DNA of 64,000 bases from Mastigias papua (lineage: Eukaryota > Cnidaria > Scyphozoa > Rhizostomeae > Mastigiidae). Below the pieces are notes generated by a model that was not told where the DNA came from, made no database searches, and worked only from the letters and a program-made list of their open reading frames with translations. Location of the stretch: the NCBI GenBank assembly GCA_964019165.1, contig OZ025286.1:10948188-11012187 (forward strand). Reading direction: 5' to 3'. Each line of letters starts with the position of its first letter. Position 1 is the stretch's first letter. This document shows positions 50,209 through 61,776 of this stretch, piece after piece. The translations under genes were made by a program, and so were the position numbers.

Positions 50209-50408
50209 NNNNNNNNNNNNNNNNNNNNNNNNNNNNNNNNNNNNNNNNNNNNNNNNNNNNNNNNNNNNNNNNNNNNNNNNNNNNNNNNNNNNNNNNNNNN
50301 NNNNNNNNNNNNNNNNNNNNNNNNNNNNNNNNNNNNNNNNNNNNNNNNNNNNNNNNNNNNNNNNNNNNNNNNNNNNNNNNNNNNNNNNNNNNNNNNNNNN
50401 NNNNNNNN
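50209..50408. other. Assembly gap, exactly 200 N
   Basis: Second run of 200 N. The left side stops at unit position 322 and the right side resumes at 2055. At least about 1.73 kb (plus any whole number of units) must be missing, so 200 is a placeholder. Confidence 0.97.
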
Positions 50409-51041
50409 CTGTCCTCTCATGAGATGGGGGATAAAAGCTGAGCCGTTACAAAGCTGAATATTTATATTTTACCGCATTTCCATATTGTACCAGTTAAGAA
50501 AACATTAATAGTAAGCGTAGAAGACTATTTCAGACTCTCATGACACTGCAATGTCCTTATAACTATGCAGGAATAGTGTGAACAAAGCTTATTTAATTGC
50601 CTACAGTAACGCTGGCACTGAGGTAGTAGGCAGAAACAAGTTCTCCCCTGCAATATTCCAATCCTTTCAGTCTGTTAAAGCATCAGGAGTTATATTCAAT
50701 CAGTGCAGTGTATGAAGCAGCATGAAACTGGCAGTTACCTTTTTATATGCTTTGCTATTAGAGAGGACACAAAGATACTTCCATCTTACCCCACCAAAAC
50801 GCCCGAATATCGCTCCGTTATTGACGATCGGGAAATAGAAATCATTAGAAATCATCACTGTTCCTGGAAAACTTTCCGATTTCAAGCACGATGTTGATAT
50901 TCAAAGCCAGAAAGCAGCTATATCCTGTGAATATTGTTGCGCAACATTACTACTACAATAACTATGTCATCAACTCCATAGACACGTAATTGTCCTTCGC
51001 AGTTTGCACGCTTCGCATGAGTTCATCTTTGTACACAATGG
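50409..51041 (+). repeat. Satellite unit 19 (3' tail, start of contig C)
   Basis: The last 633 bases of a unit, starting at ctgtcctctcatgag. It has one extra A (ccaccAAAAcgcc) and one missing T (five-T run before atatgc). These indels shift frame and create small chance ORFs on both strands that are not found in other units. Confidence 0.95.
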
Positions 51042-53729
51042 CTACGAGCAACGGTCTACAACGGTCTACACTTTCTATAATTCCCACTGTCCCTTCCAGT
51101 GAGAAGTATTACCCCAAAAATGGTTCCCAAACGTTGTGCTTTATGTGCTAGTATGTGCATGTTGTGTAGTCTCTGCCGAATAATGAGCATTTTCAGCAAA
51201 ATTAGCAAATATCTCAACGGTCTACACTTTTTTGAAAATAAATTTGACCTAGTATTAAACTATTTCACAAAAAGTGTAGACCGTTGATGTTTTCATCTTT
51301 TCCTCGGCAATGGTACAATAACTGTACGCAATCTATTGCAGGTGAAATACTCGTTAGAAAAGCTATCTTGTGCATAGTTCTCAATGTCGAAATCTCTACC
51401 ATAAGATTTATTTTCATTTTCCAAAGTTTGTAGACCGTTGTGTAGACCGTTGAGATAGTCGGCCATGACGTCAGTCATTATGCAAGTCAGTAGCCTCGAT
51501 ACTAAGAAGAGGGGTTCTATACCTGTAACATTCGTGGATCGGGTTCCTTCTAGAGTAGGCACATTCGCACAAGGAAAAGTAGAGGAACGCACCCCCTTCA
51601 TTATATATATATATATATATATCGTGTATATGAACATATGGATATTAATATAGGTATCAACATATATATAAATATATATATTTATTCATATATATTTATA
51701 TATATTTGTATAAATGTATATTTATATATATAGGTATTTGCCTATATTTCTATATATTTATTTATACTTATATTTTTATATGTATATTTATCTATACATG
51801 GCTATGCTTTAAATCCCCATGGCAGATCTAGCTGATCAGCTTGAGTTAAACATCAAATAAAATAGAAAACAGATGCAATGCGCCAGTCAATACTTGATTG
51901 AAGCCCTAAAGCTTACCTATTGCTTAGACAATGATGCATTGTTGCTACTGTAAGATCAATTATAGGTAAACGACTCCGCAACTCTATTATCGAAATACAC
52001 AAAGAAAAAGGTGTAATCAAGTCGATATCTTCTTGTCATATGCTGGTAGAGAGGTTGACTATCTGTTTCATTTGTGAATTTACTTCCTTTATTTACAATT
52101 CATTAGCAAAGAAACATGACATCATAATCATCATTGAATTTAGGGGATTTGCCAAGCCCCCTGCCAGTATCTCGGTAAGGTGTTACCTAATTGAGATTTC
52201 GTCAGCGGAAATGAAATCAGCGCCCTCAATTACCCCATGTTTGGGAAAGGGTGTACGGCTGTATCGTATAGGTTCGAATATAAAATTCAGACAATGCCTG
52301 CCAAAAGTCTTGGAACACTTGCTATGATTTACGCTATAGATGAGCTATAGCGTCCCCTCCCCCGTTAAACAATGTTGTATGATGCAAATATGGGCAACTC
52401 GAAGGCCAAAAGTGATGCGTGTTGTTAAAGCTACTGGTCTCCGCTATCGAATCAACATTGTTTCAGGGGGGGAGGGGGTCTACATTTTAAGTGGTGTCAA
52501 GGAGAAGCGGCAGGAGTCGGAAATCTATACAATTGTGTGGTGTTCCAACTACTTTTGGCAGGCATTGTCTGAATCTCATATTTAAGGAGGACAGGTACAG
52601 TTCCAACGATGGATCATACTAATAGGTTTTCGAGGGTGCTGATTTGATTTTTAGCGGAATCAGAGCCATATCTCCACGGGATCATTAGCTTTTCGTGCTA
52701 ATTTGATGTCTTTATATGCAGTTTATTGACGAAAATTCAGCAAAATGTCTAGAAATTTCAACTATAGTACAAATGCTGTCAAAAATAATTGAAATGCACT
52801 GCGATCATCTCCTCTTCATATTATTAGCATATATCGGACATATGGGTAGAATTCTTAGATAAACAGCAAAGAAAATAAATAAACAAGTTATACGTTTTTA
52901 TGTCATTGGGGTATCTAAAAATGTATACATTGCAGTACATTACTAGTACAAGTGAGGTAAGTGTAACTGATAATAAGTAAACCTTATTCTTTATATATCA
53001 TTAAAATTATGTAGGAAGTTTCGAGCCTGCAACTTTTGTGCTCAAAGAATTGCCTTTTAAATAACAACCTGAGCTACATCAACTGGAAGCGAAATCTGTC
53101 CTCTCATGAGATGGGGGATAAAAGCTGAGCCGTTACAAAGCTGAATATTTATATTTTACCGCATTTCCATATTGTACCAGTTAAGAAAAACATTAATAGT
53201 AAGCGTAGAAGACTATTTCAGACTCTCATGACACTGCAATGTCCTTATAACTATGCAGGAATAGTGTGAACAAAGCTTATTTAATTGCCTACAGTAACGC
53301 TGGCACTGAGGTAGTAGGCAGAAACAAGTTCTCCCCTGCAATATTCCAATCCTTTCAGTCTGTTAAAGCATCAGGAGTTATATTCAATCAGTGCAGTGTA
53401 TGAAGCAGCATGAAACTGGCAGTTACCTTTTTTATATGCTTTGCTATTAGAGAGGACACAAAGATACTTCCATCTTACCCCACCAAACGCCCGAATATCG
53501 CTCCGTTATTGACGATCGGGAAATAGAAATCATTAGAAATCATCACTGTTCCTGGAAAACTTTCCGATTTCAAGCACGATGTTGATATTCAAAGCCAGAA
53601 AGCAGCTATATCCTGTGAATATTGTTGCGCAACATTACTACTACAATAACTATGTCATCAACTCCATAGACACGTAATTGTCCTTCGCAGTTTGCACGCT
53701 TCGCATGAGTTCATCTTTGTACACAATGG
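51042..53729 (+). repeat. Satellite unit 20 (2688 bp)
   Basis: Complete unit, (TA)10, but with the T/C state of the linked variants, as in unit 1. Three single-base insertions, all in homopolymers (aagAAAAAgg near 52008, gcTTTTcg near 52690, aagAAAAAca near 53187), explain the extra length over 2685. Confidence 0.96.
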
Positions 53730-56411
53730 CTACGAGCAACGGTCTACAACGGTCTACACTTTCTATAATTCCCACTGTCCCTTCCAGTGAGAAGTATTAC
53801 CCCAAAAATGGTTCCCAAACGTTGTGCTTTATGTGCTAGTATGTGCATGTTGTGTAGTCTCTGCCGAATAATGAGCATTTTCAGCAAAATTAGCAAATAT
53901 CTCAACGGTCTACACTTTTTTGAAAATAAATTTGACCTAGTATTAAACTATTTCACAAAAGTGTAGACCGTTGATGTTTTCATCTTTCCTCGGCAATGGT
54001 ACAATAACTGTACGCAATCTATTGCAGGTGAAATACTCGTTAGAAAAGCTATCTTGTGCATAGTTCTCAATGTCGAAATCTCTACCATAAGATTTATTTT
54101 CATTTTCCAAAGTTTGTAGACCGTTGTGTAGACCGTTGAGATAGTCGGCCATGACGTCAGTCATTATGCAAGTCAGTAGCCTCGATACTAAGAAGAGGGG
54201 TTCTATACCTGTAACATTCGTGGATCGGGTTCCTTCTAGAGTAGGCACATTCGCACAAGGAAAAGTAGAGGAACGCACCCCCTTCATTATATATATATAT
54301 ATATATATCGTGTATATGAACATATGGATATTAATATAGGTATCAACATATATATAAATATATATATTTATTCATATATATTTATATATATTTGTATAAA
54401 TGTATATTTATATATATAGGTATTTGCCTATATTTCTATATATTTATTTATACTTATATTTTTATATGTATATTTATCTATACATGGCTATGCTTTAAAT
54501 CCCCATGGCAGATCTAGCTGATCAGCTTGAGTTAAACATCAAATAAAATAGAAAACAGATGCAATGCGCCAGTCAATACTTGATTGAAGCCCTAAAGCTT
54601 ACCTATTGCTTAGACAATGATGCATTGTTGCTACTGTAAGATCAATTATAGGTAAACGACTCCGCAACTCTATTATCGAAATACACAAAGAAAAGGTGTA
54701 ATCAAGTCGATATCTTCTTGTCATATGCTGGTAGAGAGGTTGACTATCTGTTTCATTTGTGAATTTACTTCCTTTATTTACAATTCATTAGCAAAGAAAC
54801 ATGACATCATAATCATCATTGAATTTAGGGGATTTGCCAAGCCCCCTGCCAGTATCTCGGTAAGGTGTTACCTAATTGAGATTTCGTCAGCGGAAATGAA
54901 ATCAGCGCCCTCAATTACCCCATGTTTGGGAAAGGGTGTACGGCTGTATCGTATAGGTTCGAATATAAAATTCAGACAATGCCTGCCAAAAGTCTTGGAA
55001 CACTTGCTATGATTTACGCTATAGATGAGCTATAGCGTCCCCTCCCCCGTTAAACAATGTTGTATGATGCAAATATGGGCAACTCGAAGGCCAAAAGTGA
55101 TGCGTGTTGTTAAAGCTACTGGTCTCCGCTATCGAATCAACATTGTTTCAGGGGGGGAGGGGGTCTACATTTTAAGTGGTGTCAAGGAGAAGCGGCAGGA
55201 GTCGGAAATCTATACAATTGTGTGGTGTTCCAACTACTTTTGCAGGCATTGTCTGAATCTCATATTTAAGGAGGACAGGTACAGTTCCAACGATGGATCA
55301 TACTAATAGGTTTTCGAGGGTGCTGATTTGATTTTTAGCGGAATCAGAGCCATATCTCCACGGGATCATTAGCTTTCGTGCTAATTTGATGTCTTTATAT
55401 GCAGTTTATTGACGAAAATTCAGCAAAATGTCTAGAAATTTCAACTATAGTACAAATGCTGTCAAAAATAATTGAAATGCACTGCGATCATCTCCTCTTC
55501 ATATTATTAGCATATATCGGACATATGGGTAGAATTCTTAGATAAACAGCAAAGAAAATAAATAAACAAGTTATACGTTTTTATGTCATTGGGGTATCTA
55601 AAAATGTATACATTGCAGTACATTACTAGTACAAGTGAGGTAAGTGTAACTGATAATAAGTAAACCTTATTCTTTATATATCATTAAAATTATGTAGGAA
55701 GTTTCGAGCCTGCAACTTTTGTGCTCAAAGAATTGCCTTTTAAATAACAACCTGAGCTACATCAACTGGAAGCGAAATCTGTCCTCTCATGAGATGGGGG
55801 ATAAAAGCTGAGCCGTTACAAAGCTGAATATTTATATTTTACCGCATTTCCATATTGTACCAGTTAAGAAAACATTAATAGTAAGCGTAGAAGACTATTT
55901 CAGACTCTCATGACACTGCAATGTCCTTATAACTATGCAGGAATAGTGTGAACAAAGCTTATTTAATTGCCTACAGTAACGCTGGCACTGAGGTAGTAGG
56001 CAGAAACAAGTTCTCCCCTGCAATATTCCAATCCTTTCAGTCTGTTAAAGCATCAGGAGTTATATTCAATCAGTGCAGTGTATGAAGCAGCATGAAACTG
56101 GCAGTTACCTTTTTTATATGCTTTGCTATTAGAGAGGACACAAAGATACTTCCATCTTACCCCACCAAACGCCCGAATATCGCTCCGTTATTGACGATCG
56201 GGAAATAGAAATCATTAGAAATCATCACTGTTCCTGGAAAACTTTCCGATTTCAAGCACGATGTTGATATTCAAAGCCAGAAAGCAGCTATATCCTGTGA
56301 ATATTGTTGCGCAACATTACTACTACAATAACTATGTCATCAACTCCATAGACACGTAATTGTCCTTCGCAGTTTGCACGCTTCGCATGAGTTCATCTTT
56401 GTACACAATGG
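53730..56411 (+). repeat. Satellite unit 21 (2682 bp)
   Basis: Complete unit, (TA)10, T/C class, with three single-base deletions (cacAAAAgtg near 53957, catcTTTcc near 53985, ttttGcagg near 55242). The last one shifts the 81-codon ORF and gives it a different C terminus. Confidence 0.96.
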
Positions 56412-59092
56412 CTACGAGCAACGGTCTACAACGGTCTACACTTTCTATAATTCCCACTGTCCCTTCCAGTGAGAAGTATTACCCCAAAAATGGTTCCCAA
56501 ACGTTGTGCTTTATGTGCTAGTATGTGCATGTGTGTAGTCTCTGCCGAATAATGAGCATTTTCAGCAAAATTAGCAAATATCTCAACGGTCTACACTTTT
56601 TTGAAAATAAATTTGACCTAGTATTAAACTATTTCACAAAAAGTGTAGACCGTTGATGTTTTCATCTTTTCCTCGGCAATGGTACAATAACTGTACGCAA
56701 TCTATTGCAGGTGAAATACTCGTTAGAAAAGCTATCTTGTGCATAGTCTCAATGTCGAAATCTCTACCATAAGATTTATTTTCATTTTCCAAAGTTTGTA
56801 GACCGTTGTGTAGACCGTTGAGATAGTCGGCCATGACGTCAGTCATTATGCAAGTCAGTAGCCTCGATACTAAGAAGAGGGGTTCTATACCTGTAACATT
56901 CGTGGATCGGGTTCCTTCTAGAGTAGGCACATTCGCACAAGGAAAAGTAGAGGAACGCACCCCCTTCATTATATATATATATATATATATCGTGTATATG
57001 AACATATGGATATTAATATAGGTATCAACATATATATAAATATATATATTTATTCATATATATTTATATATATTTGTATAAATGTATATTTATATATATA
57101 GGTATTTGCCTATATTTCTATATATTTATTTATACTTATATTTTTATATGTATATTTATCTATACATGGCTATGCTTTAAATCCCCATGGCAGATCTAGC
57201 TGATCAGCTTGAGTTAAACATCAAATAAAATAGAAAACAGATGCAATGCGCCAGTCAATACTTGATTGAAGCCCTAAAGCTTACCTATTGCTTAGACAAT
57301 GATGCATTGTTGCTACTGTAAGATCAATTATAGGTAAACGACTCCGCAACTCTATTATCGAAATACACAAAGAAAAGGTGTAATCAAGTCGATATCTTCT
57401 TGTCATATGCTGGTAGAGAGGTTGACTATCTGTTTCATTTGTGAATTTACTTCCTTTATTTACAATTCATTAGCAAAGAAACATGACATCATAATCATCA
57501 TTGAATTTAGGGGATTTGCCAAGCCCCCTGCCAGTATCTCGGTAAGGTGTTACCTAATTGAGATTTCGTCAGCGGAAATGAAATCAGCGCCCTCAATTAC
57601 CCCATGTTTGGGAAAGGGTGTACGGCTGTATCGTATAGGTTCGAATATAAAATTCAGACAATGCCTGCCAAAAGTCTTGGAACACTTGCTATGATTTACG
57701 CTATAGATGAGCTATAGCGTCCCCTCCCCCGTTAAACAATGTTGTATGATGCAAATATGGGCAACTCGAAGGCCAAAGTGATGCGTGTTGTTAAAGCTAC
57801 TGGTCTCCGCTATCGAATCAACATTGTTTCAGGGGGGGAGGGGGTCTACATTTTAAGTGGTGTCAAGGAGAAGCGGCAGGAGTCGGAAATCTATACAATT
57901 GTGTGGTGTTCCAACTACTTTTGGCAGGCATTGTCTGAATCTCATATTTAAGGAGGACAGGTACAGTTCCAACGATGGATCATACTAATAGGTTTTCGAG
58001 GGTGCTGATTTGATTTTTAGCGGAATCAGAGCCATATCTCCACGGGATCATTAGCTTTCGTGCTAATTTGATGTCTTTATATGCAGTTTATTGACGAAAA
58101 TTCAGCAAAATGTCTAGAAATTTCAACTATAGTACAAATGCTGTCAAAAATAATTGAAATGCACTGCGATCATCTCCTCTTCATATTATTAGCATATATC
58201 GGACATATGGGTAGAATTCTTAGATAAACAGCAAAGAAAATAAATAAACAAGTTATACGTTTTTATGTCATTGGGGTATCTAAAAATGTATACATTGCAG
58301 TACATTACTAGTACAAGTGAGGTAAGTGTAACTGATAATAAGTAAACCTTATTCTTTATATATCATTAAAATTATGTAGGAAGTTTCGAGCCTGCAACTT
58401 TTGTGCTCAAAGAATTGCCTTTTAAATAACAACCTGAGCTACATCAACTGGAAGCGAAATCTGTCCTCTCATGAGATGGGGGATAAAAGCTGAGCCGTTA
58501 CAAAGCTGAATATTTATATTTTACCGCATTTCCATATTGTACCAGTTAAGAAAACATTAATAGTAAGCGTAGAAGACTATTTCAGACTCTCATGACACTG
58601 CAATGTCCTTATAACTATGCAGGAATAGTGTGAACAAAGCTTATTTAATTGCCTACAGTAACGCTGGCACTGAGGTAGTAGGCAGAAACAAGTTCTCCCC
58701 TGCAATATTCCAATCCTTTCAGTCTGTTAAAGCATCAGGAGTTATATTCAATCAGTGCAGTGTATGAAGCAGCATGAAACTGGCAGTTACCTTTTTATAT
58801 GCTTTGCTATTAGAGAGGACACAAAGATACTTCCATCTTACCCCACCAAACGCCCGAATATCGCTCCGTTATTGACGATCGGGAAATAGAAATCATTAGA
58901 AATCATCACTGTTCCTGGAAAACTTTCCGATTTCAAGCACGATGTTGATATTCAAAGCCAGAAAGCAGCTATATCCTGTGAATATTGTTGCGCAACATTA
59001 CTACTACAATAACTATGTCATCAACTCCATAGACACGTAATTGTCCTTCGCAGTTTGCACGCTTCGCATGAGTTCATCTTTGTACACAATGG
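56412..59092 (+). repeat. Satellite unit 22 (2681 bp)
   Basis: Complete unit, (TA)10, T/C class, with four single-base deletions (catgTgtgtag near 56532, catagTctc near 56746, ggccAAAgtg near 57775, five-T run near 58793). The 81-codon ORF is frameshifted near its start. Confidence 0.96.
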
Positions 59093-61776
59093 CTACGAGC
59101 AACGGTCTACAACGGTCTACACTTTCTATAATTCCCACTGTCCCTTCCAGTGAGAAGTATTACCCCAAAAATGGTTCCCAAACGTTGTGCTTTATGTGCT
59201 AGTATGTGCATGTTGTGTAGTCTCTGCCGAATAATGAGCATTTTCAGCAAAATTAGCAAATATCTCAACGGTCTACACTTTTTTGAAAATAAATTTGACC
59301 TAGTATTAAACTATTTCACAAAAAGTGTAGACCGTTGATGTTTTCATCTTTTCCTCGGCAATGGTACAATAACTGTACGCAATCTATTGCAGGTGAAATA
59401 CTCGTTAGAAAAGCTATCTTGTGCATAGTTCTCAATGTCGAAATCTCTACCATAAGATTTATTTTCATTTTCCAAAGTTTGTAGACCGTTGTGTAGACCG
59501 TTGAGATAGTCGGCCATGACGTCAGTCATTATGCAAGTCAGTAGCCTCGATACTAAGAAGAGGGGTTCTATACCTGTAACATTCGTGGATCGGGTTCCTT
59601 CTAGAGTAGGCACATTCGCACAAGGAAAAGTAGAGGAACGCACCCCCTTCATTATATATATATATATATATATCGTGTATATGAACATATGGATATTAAT
59701 ATAGGTATCAACATATATATAAATATATATATTTATTCATATATATTTATATATATTTGTATAAATGTATATTTATATATATAGGTATTTGCCTATATTT
59801 CTATATATTTATTTATACTTATATTTTTATATGTATATTTATCTATACATGGCTATGCTTTAAATCCCCATGGCAGATCTAGCTGATCAGCTTGAGTTAA
59901 ACATCAAATAAAATAGAAAACAGATGCAATGCGCCAGTCAATACTTGATTGAAGCCCTAAAGCTTACCTATTGCTTAGACAATGATGCATTGTTGCTACT
60001 GTAAGATCAATTATAGGTAAACGACTCCGCAACTCTATTATCGAAATACACAAAGAAAAGGTGTAATCAAGTCGATATCTTCTTGTCATATGCTGGTAGA
60101 GAGGTTGACTATCTGTTTCATTTGTGAATTTACTTCCTTTATTTACAATTCATTAGCAAAGAAACATGACATCATAATCATCATTGAATTTAGGGGATTT
60201 GCCAAGCCCCCTGCCAGTATCTCGGTAAGGTGTTACCTAATTGAGATTTCGTCAGCGGAAATGAAATCAGCGCCCTCAATTACCCCATGTTTGGGAAAGG
60301 GTGTACGGCTGTATCGTATAGGTTCGAATATAAAATTCAGACAATGCCTGCCAAAAGTCTTGGAACACTTGCTATGATTTACGCTATAGATGAGCTATAG
60401 CGTCCCCTCCCCCGTTAAACAATGTTGTATGATGCAAATATGGGCAACTCGAAGGCCAAAAGTGATGCGTGTTGTTAAAGCTACTGGTCTCCGCTATCGA
60501 ATCAACATTGTTTCAGGGGGGGAGGGGGTCTACATTTTAAGTGGTGTCAAGGAGAAGCGGCAGGAGTCGGAAATCTATACAATTGTGTGGTGTTCCAACT
60601 ACTTTTGGCAGGCATTGTCTGAATCTCATATTTAAGGAGGACAGGTACAGTTCCAACGATGGATCATACTAATAGGTTTTCGAGGGTGCTGATTTGATTT
60701 TTAGCGGAATCAGAGCCATATCTCCACGGGATCATTAGCTTTCGTGCTAATTTGATGTCTTTATATGCAGTTTATTGACGAAAATTCAGCAAAATGTCTA
60801 GAAATTTCAACTATAGTACAAATGCTGTCAAAAATAATTGAAATGCACTGCGATCATCTCCTCTTCATATTATTAGCATATATCGGACATATGGGTAGAA
60901 TTCTTAGATAAACAGCAAAGAAAATAAATAAACAAGTTATACGTTTTTATGTCATTGGGGTATCTAAAAATGTATACATTGCAGTACATTACTAGTACAA
61001 GTGAGGTAAGTGTAACTGATAATAAGTAAACCTTATTCTTTATATATCATTAAAATTATGTAGGAAGTTTCGAGCCTGCAACTTTTGTGCTCAAAGAATT
61101 GCCTTTTAAATAACAACCTGAGCTACATCAACTGGAAGCGAAATCTGTCCTCTCATGAGATGGGGGATAAAAGCTGAGCCGTTACAAAGCTGAATATTTA
61201 TATTTTACCGCATTTCCATATTGTACCAGTTAAGAAAACATTAATAGTAAGCGTAGAAGACTATTTCAGACTCTCATGACACTGCAATGTCCTTATAACT
61301 ATGCAGGAATAGTGTGAACAAAGCTTATTTAATTGCCTACAGTAACGCTGGCACTGAGGTAGTAGGCAGAAACAAGTTCTCCCCTGCAATATTCCAATCC
61401 TTCAGTCTGTTAAAGCATCAGGAGTTATATTCAATCAGTGCAGTGTATGAAGCAGCATGAAACTGGCAGTTACCTTTTTTATATGCTTTGCTATTAGAGA
61501 GGACACAAAGATACTTCCATCTTACCCCACCAAACGCCCGAATATCGCTCCGTTATTGACGATCGGGAAATAGAAATCATTAGAAATCATCACTGTTCCT
61601 GGAAAACTTTCCGATTTCAAGCACGATGTTGATATTCAAAGCCAGAAAGCAGCTATATCCTGTGAATATTGTTGCGCAACATTACTACTACAATAACTAT
61701 GTCATCAACTCCATAGACACGTAATTGTCCTTCGCAGTTTGCACGCTTCGCATGAGTTCATCTTTGTACACAATGG
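59093..61776 (+). repeat. Satellite unit 23 (2684 bp)
   Basis: Complete unit, (TA)10, T/C class, with one T missing in atccTTcagtc near 61401. Confidence 0.96.
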
